The notes beneath the pieces are model-generated. The model was not told the DNA's origin and did not search any database. It saw nothing but the letters and a program-made list of their open reading frames with translations. Positions 17,141 through 34,780 of a stretch of 64,000 nucleotides of DNA are shown piece after piece; position 1 is the stretch's first letter; each line of letters opens with the position of its first letter. A program made the translations under genes and the position numbers. The stretch spans positions 624,277 to 688,276 of the forward strand of contig NZ_LR881183.1 in assembly GCF_904067545.1 (NCBI RefSeq), in the 5' to 3' direction. The stretch comes from Thermococcus camini. Lineage in GTDB: Archaea > Methanobacteriota_B > Thermococci > Thermococcales > Thermococcaceae.

Positions 17141-17180
17141 ATGTCGAGAGGCCGGCCCGCGTCAAACACTTTTATATCGA

Positions 17181-18089
17181 GTTTCAATTCTCCTAGAGTC
17201 TTATTGCAACCCCCTCTTGATTTCCCAAAGTTGGGGTCCGAGGAGTGGTTTCAATTCTCCTAGAGTCTTATTGCAACTTGTACACTAAAAAAGCCTTCTC
17301 GTGCCTTCTTTTTGCTCGTTTCAATTCTCCTAGAGTCTTATTGCAACTGGGTCTTCAGCGTCAGCGACCCGGAGTTGAGTATTCGTTTCAATTCTCCTAG
17401 AGTCTTATTGCAACTCCCACGCGTTTTGCCGATTTTGCTTGAGGATTTTCCAGTTTCAATTCTCCTAGAGTCTTATTGCAACAGGAGTGATAGGCATGGA
17501 GCACGTCGAGGAGGTCTTGTTTCAATTCTCCTAGAGTCTTATTGCAACAGTATTGAATATCGCGTTCCCAAGACCCTGTGAGGTGGGTTTCAATTCTCCT
17601 AGAGTCTTATTGCAACTTCAAAATGAACTGGAGGGAACTTCCGCGCTTTCTTACGTGTTTCAATTCTCCTAGAGTCTTATTGCAACCTATGGTGACTGGC
17701 GGGGTGGTTGCTTCGACTGGAGTGAGTTTCAATTCTCCTAGAGTCTTATTGCAACCGGTACTTCGACGCGGTAGAACTCGCGATAATCACTGTTTCAATT
17801 CTCCTAGAGTCTTATTGCAACATGAATTTCGACTTATTAAGCGCAAGCTCATCCATAACTGGTTTCAATTCTCCTAGAGTCTTATTGCAACTTTCTTGCC
17901 TTGTCAAGTTCTTCCAGAACGTCTCTGTTTCAATTCTCCTAGAGTCTTATTGCAACCGCTTGAACGTCGTCTATTCTGTCGACCCCACAGCTTGTTTCAA
18001 TTCTCCTAGAGTCTTATTGCAACAACCTCGTCTACAGCCAGGCGTTTGACTTCGATTATGTTTCAATTCTCCTAGAGTCTTATTGCAAC
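17181..18089 (-). CRISPR. CRISPR array, 14 intact 30-bp repeats
   Basis: Plus-strand repeat is GTTTCAATTCTCCTAG followed by AGTCTTATTGCAAC. Identical copies begin at 17181, 17248, 17318, 17385, 17453, 17519, 17587, 17657, 17726, 17792, 17862, 17927, 17994 and 18060; the 13 spacers between them are 35-40 bp. The crRNA sense is inferred to be the minus strand: there the repeat starts GTTGCAATAAGAC and ends ATTGAAAC, the 8-nt 5' tag pattern of Pyrococcus/Thermococcus crRNAs, and the AT-rich leader lies at the high-coordinate end. Two decayed repeats extend the array leftwards. Cas6 (26664-27431) is the expected processing enzyme. Confidence 0.98.
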
Positions 18090-18604
18090 AGGCGGGGATT
18101 TTGCCCCGTTTTGCCTGTGTAGTCCTAAGAACCCCTCAATATTTAAACTTTTCTGGAAACCGCTGAAAAAGAAGCTCCGGAAAAGCCCGAATTTTAGGCT
18201 TCTAATTGGAAAACATAACAAAAAAGCTCACGAGAAAGTCCCGAAAACACAATGAACAAAAAAGTACAAAAGATTTCCCGGGACTTAAAAAGCCTTTAAA
18301 ACCAGAAAAAAGGTCTGAAAGCAGACTAAAACCTGGAGGGGGTATTCTTAACAGGATTCCGGGTAAACCAGGCTGGGTGACAGGAGCGTTGAGAACTTCG
18401 AAAAAATTTCGTTACAATAGTACAAAGAATATAAAACAGGACGTAACAACATAAAAAGGCCAAAAATCGATTTCCCGGGCTATTGGGGGGCGGTTTTTTG
18501 GATTGAAAGGGAGGATAGGTACTATAAGTCCAATCAAAAGGGTATGAACGTGATAGAGCCGAAACCGTTAAATTTCCGTGCTCTAATTTATTGCTGGTGG
18601 TGGC
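18090..18604. promoter_or_regulatory. CRISPR leader and cas2 promoter region
   Basis: A 515-bp, mostly A-rich region without a credible gene. For the array (minus strand), a TTTAAATATT TATA box lies at 18139-18148, about 50 bp from the first repeat, so transcripts would start roughly 30 bp before it. A stem, CGGGG-6 nt-CCCCG at 18093-18108, touches the first repeat. For cas2 (plus strand), CTATAAG at 18522-18528 is a possible TATA box. An 82-codon frame at 18206-18454 has no ribosome binding site and is not accepted. Confidence 0.75.
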
Positions 18605-18862
18605 GTGTACATAGTCATCGTCTACGACGTGAACGTGAGGCGCGTCAATAACGTCAAAAAGTTCCTGCGCCAGCACCTTCACTGGGTGCAGAACAGCGTC
18701 TTCGAGGGGGAGGTAACGAGGGCAGAGTTTGAGAGGATAAAGGCCGGGCTGAGGGAGATAATTGATGAGGACGAGGATTCGGTGGTAATCTACCGCCTCC
18801 GCTCCCGACCCTTCAGGGAAATCTTAGGAACGGAAAAGAACCCGCTGGAGGACGTTATTTAA
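18605..18862 (+). CDS. cas2: CRISPR-associated endoribonuclease-fold protein Cas2
   Basis: Structural partner of Cas1 in spacer integration. 85 residues with the ferredoxin-like start YIVIVYDVNVRRVNNVKKFLRQ (conserved Asp after the first strand) and VFEGEVTRAEFERIKAGL; typical length. GTG start follows GGTGGTGG. It is the only cas gene on the plus strand: it faces the leader and its last four bases overlap the convergent cas4 end. Separate transcription from cas1/cas4 is therefore likely. Confidence 0.95.
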   Translation: MYIVIVYDVNVRRVNNVKKFLRQHLHWVQNSVFEGEVTRAEFERIKAGLREIIDEDEDSVVIYRLRSRPFREILGTEKNPLEDVI

Positions 18863-19557
18863 GGCTTCAGCCATTCCCGGTCGATGCTGGCACATATCGG
18901 CCTGAAAATGCAGGAGTTGCAGACCCAATTCCTGTTCCCGACGGTTCCTATCCATTTCGGGAACTTCCCCTCCTCAAGCTCCTCCACGGACTCGATGACT
19001 CGCTCGGCCCGTTTTATGAACCTCCTGAACAGTCTCTCGTCGAAATCCACTGGGAATATTCTGAATTCAAGGCCGTTCCTGTCGAAGATGTATATGTATC
19101 CCCTCTCCTTCCCCAGCATTCCAAGATACGCATTGAGCTGCTCCACCCATTCCTTTGAGGGCTCTGCGTGATCCAGGTCTCGGTTTTTCTTGTTCCTTGA
19201 CTCGCTTTCGGTGCCTCCCTTCTTCTCGAAGCCCTTGAACTTGAACTCCAGAACATAGTCGCCCTTAACGGCGTCCGCCTTTCCGACGAGGGTCCAGCCG
19301 TTTCCGAGTTTGTACTCCACGGGAACCTCAAACTCCGCCCCCTTAACGACCTCGCCGAGCCATCCGTGGAGCGCTGAACCTATCCTGGCCTCCCAGCTCT
19401 TTGAGGGGTTGTACGTGTTGAGGTATATTGAGAGGGCCGTCTTTCTCAGACAGTGGCTCAGAGATGTCACCCATATCCTTCTCTCCAGCAGTGGTTTCCC
19501 CGAGACGGCGCTCTTTATACGCTCGTTAAATTCTGAAATCTCGTCCGGATATTCCAT
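18859..19557 (-). CDS. cas4: CRISPR-associated Cas4-family exonuclease (longer copy)
   Basis: PD-(D/E)xK nuclease with an expected 4Fe-4S cluster, used in trimming and orienting new spacers. 232 residues; an N-terminal Cys (SLSHCLRKTALS), nuclease residues in LVGKADAVKGDYVLEFKFKG, and a C-terminal WVCNSCIFRPICAS supplying three cysteines. ATG 19557 (MEYPDEISEF) has GAGGTGGGGGAGG upstream and follows cas1 by 11 bp. A second, shorter Cas4 lies on the other side of cas1. Pyrococcus also has two Cas4 types with different roles in spacer orientation; which is which here is not decided. Confidence 0.88.
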   Translation of the reverse strand: MEYPDEISEFNERIKSAVSGKPLLERRIWVTSLSHCLRKTALSIYLNTYNPSKSWEARIGSALHGWLGEVVKGAEFEVPVEYKLGNGWTLVGKADAVKGDYVLEFKFKGFEKKGGTESESRNKKNRDLDHAEPSKEWVEQLNAYLGMLGKERGYIYIFDRNGLEFRIFPVDFDERLFRRFIKRAERVIESVEELEEGKFPKWIGTVGNRNWVCNSCIFRPICASIDREWLKP

Positions 19558-19568
19558 CCTCCCCCACC

Positions 19569-23238
<3,670 letters not shown>

Positions 23239-23242
<4 letters not shown>

Positions 23243-23856
23243 TGACTCCACCTGTGGAGGTAGACTCCGACACCGAGTTCATCGTCGTAAGGAAGCCTCA
23301 GTTTCGGTGCTTTGCCCTTTGGAAACGGCAAAACCACAAAGGGCCTGACGAGCCTTGCCTTCCTCGGAGTTACTGAATAGTCGTATTCAACCACCAAGGC
23401 GTGAACAACGCCGGGAATCCCGAGCTTAACGGGAACTACAGTCCCACCGACGGGAGCTTCGGACTTCTTTAGCTCAACCCGTTTTATCTCCTCAACTGTC
23501 GCCACGTCGTTTGAACGGCCAAGGAGGAGCTGGTATCTGGGTCTTCTGAAGTGCTCTTCCCACTCATCAGGGAGGTAGAGGTAAAGCTCAACATTGTAGA
23601 GGAACTCTCGCCTCATTATGTCGGTCTCGACCTTTCCGAGGGCGTAGATTTTTTCGAGGTCAAGTCCTTTACCTTCGCTCCTGAAGACGTAGCCGACGTA
23701 TGGAAGCTCGGTCAGATATACAGGCTCGCCCTTCGCCGCCGAGAGGATTCCCTGAATCGTTGAGGGCGGTGGAACTGGTAAGGTTGGCTGATAACCCGAC
23801 TGGAAAGTTGGATAGCGGAATGAAGCTGTCCACGCCCTCAGTTTGACCCTGATCAT
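23239..23856 (-). CDS. cas5: Cascade subunit Cas5 (type I-B)
   Basis: RAMP-fold subunit holding the 5' tag of crRNA in the Cascade complex. 205 residues, start MIRVKLRAWTASFRYPTFQSGYQPTLPVPPPSTIQGILSA, where the PPPSTIQGIL segment is the Cas5 hallmark. Close packing with cas7 (4-bp gap) and cas3 (ATGA overlap). GGTGAG precedes the ATG. The neighbouring Cas7 and Cas8 point to the Tneap/Cst-like branch of I-B. Confidence 0.92.
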
Positions 23857-23860
23857 GGGC

Positions 23861-27530
<3,670 letters not shown>

Positions 27531-27693
27531 CTATCCAATGGTAATGCAGTAGTAACTTATTCCTACGAGAACTACACAACCCAGCTCCCCATGCGTCTAC
27601 AGCGCATCAAGATGTATAACTGCCATTATAATAACCACAATTATACTTGAAATCTGCCCTAAGTGCAGAAGAGAGAAAAAGGGCCAAAAGCCC

Positions 27694-28392
27694 TCAGAGA
27701 AGCATCCTCGCGTCGACGGCAACGGCGCTGTCCTCGTAGGCGAAGATCGGGTTGATGTCGAGCTCCTTGATCTCAGGAAGCTCAAGAGCGAGCTCGCCGA
27801 CCTTGGTGATTATCTCGGCGAGGGCCTCGATGTTAACGGGCTTCTCACCGCGGGCTCCCGCCAAAATCGGGTAGGCCTTGATCTCCTTGATCATGTCGAG
27901 GGCCTCGTCCTTGGTTATCGGGGCGACGCGGAAGGAGACGTCCTTGAGTATCTCGACGAAGATTCCACCGAGACCGAACATTATAGCCGGACCGAACTGC
28001 GGGTCGCGGATCATACCGACTATGACCTCTTTGCCGAGCGGGAGCATGCGGTAGATGATAACGCCCCAGAGGTCGGCGTCCGGCTTGTAGTTCCTGGCGT
28101 TCTCCATGATGGTCCTGAAGGCCTGCCTGGCCTCATCATCGCTCTTGATGTTGACCTTAACACCACCGGCGTCGCTCTTGTGGATGATCTGCGGAGAAAC
28201 GATCTTCATAACGACCGGGTAGCCGATCTCCCTGGCGAACTGAACGGCTTCCTCTTCGTTGGTTGCAACTTTGAAGTCCGGAACGGGGACGCCGTAGAGC
28301 TTGAGTATCTCCTTTGCCTCAGGCTCGACGAGCGGCCTGTTTTCGGCCTTGGCCTTCTCGATGATTGCCCTAGCCTTCTCGATCCTGTCCAT
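27694..28392 (-). CDS. ADP-forming acetate/acyl-CoA synthetase, beta subunit
   Basis: ATP-grasp subunit of the archaeal ADP-forming acyl-CoA synthetase, which makes ATP from acyl-CoA at the end of peptide and sugar fermentation. 232 residues, start MDRIEKARAIIEKAKAENRP; ATP-grasp elements GYPVVMKIVSPQIIHKSDAGGVKVNIKS and MFGLGGIFVEILKDVSFR are clear, with a C-terminal ELDINPIFAY. The alpha subunit is not in the window, as usual in Thermococcales where subunits are unlinked. ATG 28392 is preferred over a GTG three codons upstream that forms part of the GAGGTGA site. Confidence 0.92.
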   Translation of the reverse strand: MDRIEKARAIIEKAKAENRPLVEPEAKEILKLYGVPVPDFKVATNEEEAVQFAREIGYPVVMKIVSPQIIHKSDAGGVKVNIKSDDEARQAFRTIMENARNYKPDADLWGVIIYRMLPLGKEVIVGMIRDPQFGPAIMFGLGGIFVEILKDVSFRVAPITKDEALDMIKEIKAYPILAGARGEKPVNIEALAEIITKVGELALELPEIKELDINPIFAYEDSAVAVDARMLL

Positions 28393-28545
28393 ACCAATCA
28401 CCTCATAAGCCTGACAGTTCTCAATCCGGCCGGGGGGTTAAAAGGGTTTCCATTCGTCAACCAATCGTTTCTTTCGTTTCGGCTCGGTTTGAAGCGATGA
28501 GAGAGTATAAATACTCCGCCGCCGAATATAGCACAGGTGATTTTT

Positions 28546-29847
28546 ATGAGAAAGAAGGCGATAGCTGCAGTGGGTGGAATTGCACTTATAATCCTGGCGG
28601 TTTTCTCGTTCCAGGGGGAGAAGGCTTCCATGAGTGACACCACTGTCGTTCTCTACAACTCCGCGAAGATCGGGGTTGTGGAGAAGGTCATGGAGGTCGA
28701 GCTGGATGGGGGAATGAACGACGTGCCTCTGGAGGAGCTGGCCGGCCTCGACATAGCCGAAGTCACGATAAGGCCGCTCGACGAGGGCGTTAAGGTTCTC
28801 GGGGTCTTCAGCAAAGGCTCAACCGGGGACGTTTACAGCGCCAACGTCGGAAGCGAGGTTGAGGTCAAGCTGAGGAGCGGCGACACCGTTACTGGTAAAT
28901 TCCTTGGATTCAAGAACGGGAAGATAGCCATCGAGGGCGACGGCTACTACCTCATAAACCCTAGTGAGGTCGTGTACTTCAAGGCCAAAAACCTTGAGGG
29001 GAAGGCGAGCGTCTACGCGGTTCTTCAGGCGGAGGAAGCCGGAAAGTACAACGTAAGCATCGTCTACCGCGTCTCCAACATGAGCTGGGAGAGCAGGTAC
29101 AAGCTCTACATCGGCGATAAAGCCAGACTCTACGGCTACATGGTCCTCAACAACCCGACTGCCCAGGAGTTCAAGGACGCGAAGGTCCTCCTGGTCGCGG
29201 GTGACGTCCAGCTGTATCAGGCTACTCAGCCGAGGGTTCTCTACACCCTGGCTGAGAAGGGAACCGACCAGATCGAGGTCGGCCAGCCGGAGAAGATAGA
29301 GGCGTTCTACCTCTACAAGCTCGGCGTCGTTGACCTGAACCCTGCGAGCAAGATGATGTATCCGTACATCAACTTCGAAGCCCCCTTCGAGAGGGAGTAT
29401 CTCTACGAGAGTTGGCCGTATTCCAAGGAAGGTCCAGTCTACGAGTCGATATCATTCAGGACGGAGAAGGTTCTCCCGGCGGGAATCGTTGAAATATACA
29501 GGGAGACCGGTGACGGTAACCTTCTCGTGGGCGAGAGGGCCATCGAGCATACCCCCAAGGGGGAGATGCTGAGGATAGGCATCGGCAGGGACTACGACCT
29601 CAAAGGCACAACTACCGTGCTCGATCAGAGGAACGGCGAGGGCTACACATACTACAAGATAAAGATAACCCTCGAGAACTTCGGAAACGAGACCAAGACC
29701 GTCGTGGTCAGGCACCACAAGTGGGGGAAACTCCTAACCTCGAGCATCCAGCCGATCGAAGAGACCGCCAACTACATCGACTTCAGGGTGACCCTGAAGC
29801 CCGGAGAAAAGAAGGAGATAGTCTTCGACTACGAGAACCGGTATTGA
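28546..29847 (+). CDS. DUF4139-like membrane-anchored protein
   Basis: 433 residues, function unknown. Begins with a basic signal anchor (MRKKAIAAVGGIALIILAVF); the remainder is beta-rich and presumably outside the cell. The central SIVYRVSNMSWESRYKLYIGDKARLYGYMVLNNPTAQEFKDAKV resembles DUF4139 proteins. ATG 28546 is five bases after AGGTGA. Ends two bases before the convergent small gene. Confidence 0.7.
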   Translation: MRKKAIAAVGGIALIILAVFSFQGEKASMSDTTVVLYNSAKIGVVEKVMEVELDGGMNDVPLEELAGLDIAEVTIRPLDEGVKVLGVFSKGSTGDVYSANVGSEVEVKLRSGDTVTGKFLGFKNGKIAIEGDGYYLINPSEVVYFKAKNLEGKASVYAVLQAEEAGKYNVSIVYRVSNMSWESRYKLYIGDKARLYGYMVLNNPTAQEFKDAKVLLVAGDVQLYQATQPRVLYTLAEKGTDQIEVGQPEKIEAFYLYKLGVVDLNPASKMMYPYINFEAPFEREYLYESWPYSKEGPVYESISFRTEKVLPAGIVEIYRETGDGNLLVGERAIEHTPKGEMLRIGIGRDYDLKGTTTVLDQRNGEGYTYYKIKITLENFGNETKTVVVRHHKWGKLLTSSIQPIEETANYIDFRVTLKPGEKKEIVFDYENRY

Positions 29848-29849
29848 GA

Positions 29850-30083
29850 CTAGCTCTTCCGCAGGGTTATCTCAAATATGTTTTCTCCTTTTGTTATGTC
29901 CAGCACGAGGCTCTTGTCGTAGTCGACGAACTTGGTGTTCACGACTGCGTAGCCCTCCTCCTTGAGGAACTCCGCCATCTTTAGACCCAGGTCGCCGAAG
30001 AACTCCGCCGCCATCGTGGCCATGCTCGGCTCCTTTACGCCCAGCTCGTCGTGATAGCGCCTGGCCAGCTCAAAAACATCCAT
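29850..30083 (-). CDS. Small conserved-looking hypothetical protein (77 aa)
   Basis: Not recognised. 77 residues, MDVFELARRYHDELGVKEPSM onward, charged and without membrane segments; predicted alpha/beta (FVDYDKSLVLDITKGENIFEITLRKS). GGTGGTGACC precedes ATG 30083; a GTG three codons earlier is less well placed. It faces the DUF4139 gene tail-to-tail and is divergent from the SWIM protein. Confidence 0.65.
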   Translation of the reverse strand: MDVFELARRYHDELGVKEPSMATMAAEFFGDLGLKMAEFLKEEGYAVVNTKFVDYDKSLVLDITKGENIFEITLRKS

Positions 30084-30176
30084 GGTCACCACCGGTTATA
30101 GTATGCTCCCGGAGGATAAAACGCTTTCGTCCGAAAGGCTTAAAGCAATCCCGGCCAAGCGGTGAGAGTGAGAGCC

Positions 30177-30707
30177 ATGGATGAGAAGACCCTCCGGAAG
30201 GGCGAGCGCTACTACAGAGCGGGAAAGGTCCTATGGGTCGTCAAGTATGGTGACATGCTCTTTTCCAAGGTCCTGGGCACTTACCCGTACTACGTGGAGC
30301 TGAACCTTTCGACGGGAGAAAACACCTGCACCTGCCCTCTGGGCGGTGACTGCAAGCACGTTGCGGCCGTTATGAAGGCCCACGAGAACGGGTTCTACTT
30401 TGAGGCCTTCGATCGTCACGCCGATCTCTTTCCTGAAGCGGTCGCCATGGAGTTCTTAGCTGAGGTTCCGGAGCTGGCCCTCGACGTCACCATTAAGGAA
30501 CTCCGCTTTGCCCTCAGCACCGACGAGAGCGGGAGTGAAGTCGCGAGACTTTTCAGACGGGCACTTAAGCTTGTGGGCATGACCGGGAAAAGAGAAGCCC
30601 TGCACTTCCTTGAAGAGGTTATTGAGGAATACCGGCACGTTTTCAGCGACTATGAGCTGGCGCTGAGGCTCGAGAACGAACTGAGGGAGCTTGAGACGGC
30701 CCTCTAA
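30177..30707 (+). CDS. SWIM zinc-finger protein
   Basis: 176 residues with a SWIM motif CTCPLGGDCKHVAAVMKAH (CxC...CxH), a zinc fold found in DNA-handling proteins such as helicase and recombination partners. N-terminal beta strands lead into it; the C-terminal ~100 residues are helical and unassigned. ATG 30177 preferred over GTG codons 9 and 15 bases upstream, which crowd the GGTGAG site. 52 bp before reverse gyrase and in the same direction, though a separate TATA box (TTATAAATC, about 30716) lies between them. Confidence 0.8.
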   Translation: MDEKTLRKGERYYRAGKVLWVVKYGDMLFSKVLGTYPYYVELNLSTGENTCTCPLGGDCKHVAAVMKAHENGFYFEAFDRHADLFPEAVAMEFLAEVPELALDVTIKELRFALSTDESGSEVARLFRRALKLVGMTGKREALHFLEEVIEEYRHVFSDYELALRLENELRELETAL

Positions 30708-30759
30708 AAAAGCCTTATAAATCCCCCATGCACCAAATAGAAACTTAGAGGGTGAGAAA

Positions 30760-33700
30760 ATGAAGGCGATCTATCGGGAGATGTGCCCGAACTGCCTCGG
30801 TAGAATCTCCGATGAGAGGCTGATCAATAAGAACCCGTGCAGCGAGTGTCTCGATAAAAACGTCACCGCCGATTCTTATTTTGACCTCATCACCGCGGTT
30901 AGAAGTGCCCTGAAGCTCAGAGGCACGTTGAAGGAATGGGAAAGAATATACTCCCTTGAGAACGGGCTGCGTGAAGTTGAGGAGTTCTTTGAAAAGGCCA
31001 CCGGCTTTACCTTCTGGAGCGCGCAAAGAACCTGGGTAAAGAGACTCCTGAAGGGCAGGAGCTTCTCGATCATAGCCCCGACCGGAATGGGTAAGAGCAC
31101 CTTCGGTGCGTTCATGGCCGTGTGGCATGCCACGAGGGGGAAGAAGAGCTACATAGTCGTCCCGACAACCCCGCTGGTGGTTCAGACCGTCAGAAAGATT
31201 CGGAAGATAGCGGAGAATGCGGGCGTTGAGGTCAACCTCGCCTACTACCACGGCAACCTCCGGAAGAAGGAGAAGGAGGAGATGCTGGCCAAGATTGAGA
31301 ACGAGGACTACGGGATACTCGTTACCAGTGCCCAGTGGATGGCCAGGAAGTTCGATGAGGTTCTGAAGGGCAGGCACTTCGATTTCATATTCGTCGATGA
31401 CGTTGATGCGTTTCTCAAGGCCAGCAAGAACATAGACCGCTCCCTTTACCTCCTCGGTTTCAACGACGAGGTAATCGGAAAGGCCTGGGAGATAATCCGC
31501 CTGAAAAAGCAGATGTCCAAATACCTGAACGGACGCGCCAGGGACAGGGAGGAGAGGCTTAAGGAGCTGAACGCTCAGATAGCGGAGCTCCAGCGCGATA
31601 TAGAGAAGTTCAAGCGCGAAAACCCGATCGGAATCATGATAATCGCCTCGGCCACGGGCTCGGCAAGGGGAGACAGGATAAAACTTTACCGCGAGCTCTT
31701 GGGTTTCGAGGTTGGAAGCGGGAGAAGCGCCCTCAGGAACGTCGCTGATACCTACCTAAAGCCGAGCAAGGACATCAGGGAGCACGTCGAGGACCTTTTA
31801 ACGATGCTCGGAAAGGGCGGTATAATATTCACCCCTATCGATCAGGGTCTGGGCTACGCCGAGGAGCTCGCCAACTATCTCCGTGAAAGGGGCTTCAGGA
31901 TAGAGCTCGTCAGCTCTAAGAACAGGAAGGCCCTCGAACGCTTTGAGAACGGCGAGGCCGACTACCTCATAGGTTCGGCAACCTACTACGGTTCCTTGGT
32001 TAGGGGCCTCGACATGCCCCACCTCATCCGCTACGCGGTCTTTACCGGCGTTCCCAAGTTCCGGTTTTCAATAGACCTTGAGAGGCCGACCATCTACCGT
32101 GCCCTCGGCCTGCTCAGTGAGATAATGGAGTTCCTGAGCGATGAGGACAGAAAGCAGGCCGAAAGAATGCACGCAAGGCTGAGGAGGCTCATCAGGAACA
32201 TCCCTCAGTTTGAACTGCTCAAGATCGAAGAAGCCCTCGCTGAGGGACTTCCAATAGAGAACGGCTTCCACAACCACGTCCTTGGTGTTTTCCGAGAGCT
32301 GGTGGAGTTCCTGAGGCGGGTTCTCAGGGATGAGGAGGTTCTCAGGAGGCTCGCGGAGGATCCATTCATCAGCCTGAAGGAGGAAGGTGGCAAGTGGTAC
32401 ATCGAGATTCCCGACGTTAGAACGTACATCCAGGCCACTGGAAGAACGAGCAGACTCTTCGCCGGTGGAATCACCAAGGGACTGAGCGTGCTTATAGTTG
32501 ACAACGAGAAGGTCTTCAACGGCTTGTTAAGACAGATGCGCTGGCGCTTCACCGAGTTCAAGATGGTGCCCTTCGAAGAGCTGGACCTCGATGATGTTCT
32601 GAGGCAGATAGACGAGGACAGGGAGAAGGTCCGCCTCGTGATGGAGGGCAAGATAAGCGCCAAGGTCAAGGACCTCGTCAAATCCGCCCTTATGATAGTG
32701 GAGAGCCCCAACAAGGCGCGCACGATAGCCAACTTCTTCGGCCAGCCGAGCAAGACGAGGATAGGTGACCTCGTTGCCTACGAGGTGAGCATAGGGAACA
32801 TGATGCTGACCATCCTTGCCAGCGGCGGGCACATGTTCGACCTAGTGACGAACGAGGGCTACCACGGCGTTCTGGTTGAGGAGAAGGACGGCATGCTGAA
32901 GTTCATCCCCGTCTACGACACCATAAAGCGCTGCCGCGACTGCGGTCATCAGTTCGTTGACTGGGAGGAGAAAGGAATTTGTCCGCGCTGCGGCTCGACC
33001 AACGTCCGCGACGCCCTTCAGAACGTCAAGGCGATGCGCGAGCTAGCCCAGGAGGTCGATGAGATACTCATAGCAACCGACCCCGATACGGAGGGTGAGA
33101 AGATAGCCTGGGACATCATGAACGTCCTGAGTCCGTACACCCCGAACATCAAGCGCATAGAGTTCCACGAGGTGACGAGGCCGGCTATAATGAGGGCCAT
33201 CGAAGAGGCGAGGGATGTGAACGAGGGCCGCGTCAATGCCCAGATAGTGAGGCGCATAGAGGACAGGTGGATTGGTTTTGAACTCAGCCAGGAACTCCAG
33301 CGCGTCTTTGAGAACCGCAACCTCTCAGCAGGAAGGGTCCAGACGCCGGTTCTCGGCTGGGTAATTGAGCGCTACAAGGAGTTCACCGAGAGCGAGACAT
33401 ACTTCATGGGGCTGACCCTCGAGAACGACCTCCGGGTCACGATAGAACTCGGAAAGGACGGCAAAAGCGTTGAGCCTCCGGAGTTCGTAACGGTTGAGAA
33501 GGTCGAGCTTGAGGAAAGGGAGCTGAAGCCCTCGCCGCCGTACACGACCGATGCCATGCTCAAGGACGCTTCAACTTTCCTCAAGCTGTCGGCACCTGAA
33601 ACGATGCGCTTAGCCCAGGATCTTTTCGAGCTCGGACTGATCACCTATCACCGTTCCGACAGCACTCATGTCAGCAACACGGGAATAGAGATCGCTAAAG

Positions 33701-34440
33701 AGTACATCACCCAGGAACTCGGTGAGGAGTACTTCAAGCCCAGGCCCTGGGGTGAGGAGGGGACCCACGAGGCCATAAGGCCGACGAGGCCGATAGACAC
33801 GGGCAGGCTGATGCAGTTGATCCGCGATGGAATCCTTCAGCTTCCGAAGAACCTCACCCGCAACCACTACAGGCTCTACGACATGATATTCAAGAAGTTC
33901 ATGACGAGCCAGATGAAGGCTGCAAGGATAATCCATGAAAGGGCCGTCATCGACGCGGGCATCGGAAAGACCGAGGTAGAGGGCTATGTCGAGGTCGTTG
34001 AGGAGGGCTGGACGCGGCTGAGGAGCCCGCCGATGCGGCAGCTCCCGAGGCTGGAGGAGGGGGCCAGGCTGAAGGTCGTGGAGGCCAAGAAGTGGAAGGC
34101 ACCGAAGGTGTCGCTCTACACCCAGGGAGACATAATAGCCCTGATGAAGGAGCGCAAGATAGGAAGACCCTCAACCTACGCGAAGATCGTTCAGACGCTC
34201 CTCCAGCGCTACTACGCCATCGAGACCCGCGGCAGGAAGAAGCTGGTGCCGACGGATCAGGGCATCAAGGTTTATCACTATCTCATTAGTAAGTATAGGG
34301 ATCTCGTCAATGAGGACAAGACGCGGGGGCTCGAGGAACTGATGGACCGCATCGAGGAGGGCAGCATCGATTATCAGGAGGTTCTAAACACACTTTACAG
34401 GGAGCTGCAGGGATATCTGGGGAATGGGAAGCCCCAATAA
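30760..34440 (+). CDS. rgy: Reverse gyrase
   Basis: ATP-dependent topoisomerase that introduces positive supercoils; the hallmark of hyperthermophiles. 1226 residues. N-terminal zinc finger ([10 protein letters not shown]...NPCSEC), helicase-like half with Walker [10 protein letters not shown] (about 106-114) and FVDDVD box, and topoisomerase half: TOPRIM from [17 protein letters not shown] (~645), a second zinc motif CRDCGHQF...[18 protein letters not shown] (~772), and the active tyrosine in [14 protein letters not shown] (Tyr963). No intein interrupts it, unlike the T. kodakarensis gene. GAGGGTGAG precedes the ATG. Confidence 0.98.
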   Translation: MKAIYREMCPNCLGRISDERLINKNPCSECLDKNVTADSYFDLITAVRSALKLRGTLKEWERIYSLENGLREVEEFFEKATGFTFWSAQRTWVKRLLKGRSFSIIAPTGMGKSTFGAFMAVWHATRGKKSYIVVPTTPLVVQTVRKIRKIAENAGVEVNLAYYHGNLRKKEKEEMLAKIENEDYGILVTSAQWMARKFDEVLKGRHFDFIFVDDVDAFLKASKNIDRSLYLLGFNDEVIGKAWEIIRLKKQMSKYLNGRARDREERLKELNAQIAELQRDIEKFKRENPIGIMIIASATGSARGDRIKLYRELLGFEVGSGRSALRNVADTYLKPSKDIREHVEDLLTMLGKGGIIFTPIDQGLGYAEELANYLRERGFRIELVSSKNRKALERFENGEADYLIGSATYYGSLVRGLDMPHLIRYAVFTGVPKFRFSIDLERPTIYRALGLLSEIMEFLSDEDRKQAERMHARLRRLIRNIPQFELLKIEEALAEGLPIENGFHNHVLGVFRELVEFLRRVLRDEEVLRRLAEDPFISLKEEGGKWYIEIPDVRTYIQATGRTSRLFAGGITKGLSVLIVDNEKVFNGLLRQMRWRFTEFKMVPFEELDLDDVLRQIDEDREKVRLVMEGKISAKVKDLVKSALMIVESPNKARTIANFFGQPSKTRIGDLVAYEVSIGNMMLTILASGGHMFDLVTNEGYHGVLVEEKDGMLKFIPVYDTIKRCRDCGHQFVDWEEKGICPRCGSTNVRDALQNVKAMRELAQEVDEILIATDPDTEGEKIAWDIMNVLSPYTPNIKRIEFHEVTRPAIMRAIEEARDVNEGRVNAQIVRRIEDRWIGFELSQELQRVFENRNLSAGRVQTPVLGWVIERYKEFTESETYFMGLTLENDLRVTIELGKDGKSVEPPEFVTVEKVELEERELKPSPPYTTDAMLKDASTFLKLSAPETMRLAQDLFELGLITYHRSDSTHVSNTGIEIAKEYITQELGEEYFKPRPWGEEGTHEAIRPTRPIDTGRLMQLIRDGILQLPKNLTRNHYRLYDMIFKKFMTSQMKAARIIHERAVIDAGIGKTEVEGYVEVVEEGWTRLRSPPMRQLPRLEEGARLKVVEAKKWKAPKVSLYTQGDIIALMKERKIGRPSTYAKIVQTLLQRYYAIETRGRKKLVPTDQGIKVYHYLISKYRDLVNEDKTRGLEELMDRIEEGSIDYQEVLNTLYRELQGYLGNGKPQ

Positions 34441-34780
34441 TGTTTCTTTCAGTTGGTTGTTTACTACTTTTTGATACTCTGTGTCCTAACACTTTTGGTG
34501 ATATCAATTTTGGACCGCACCGGTACAGGGGGTCAGGTTTTCCGAAATTTTGGGCGCCCCATGGCGACAAACGGTTTCAGGGTGATTTTGCTCCCAAGTA
34601 AAACCAAAAATTTTAAAATCCCGATGTAGTAATGAGTTTGCATGCATACGCAACGGCAGTAATATCCCGGGAAGTCATCCCGGGGTAATCTTCGGGACAT
34701 AACCGAAGACACTAACAACATTTGGAAAAAACTTATATGTGATGAAATCGAAAGACAGAATAGAAAATGTGGTGGTAAGA
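34441..34780. promoter_or_regulatory. Long upstream region of trmBL2
   Basis: 340 bp without a credible gene. Near the promoter are repeated GC-rich words: ATCCCGGG at 34664-34671 and 34677-34684, 13 bp apart, then a perfect inverted repeat TCTTCGG-7 nt-CCGAAGA at 34689-34709. A TATA-like CTTATATG lies at about 34730-34737, followed by the gene's start region. The arrangement looks like an operator block, possibly self-recognition by the abundant TrmBL2 protein, though its published binding is non-specific. Confidence 0.5.

Noticed and set aside
17312-18049. Three plus-strand frames across the CRISPR array (repeating FNSPRVLLQ peptides)
   Set aside because: Translation of CRISPR repeats; antisense to the inferred crRNA transcript.
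18206-18454. 82-codon frame in the CRISPR leader
   Set aside because: Lys-rich product from A-rich leader DNA, no ribosome binding site, no upstream promoter in the right place.
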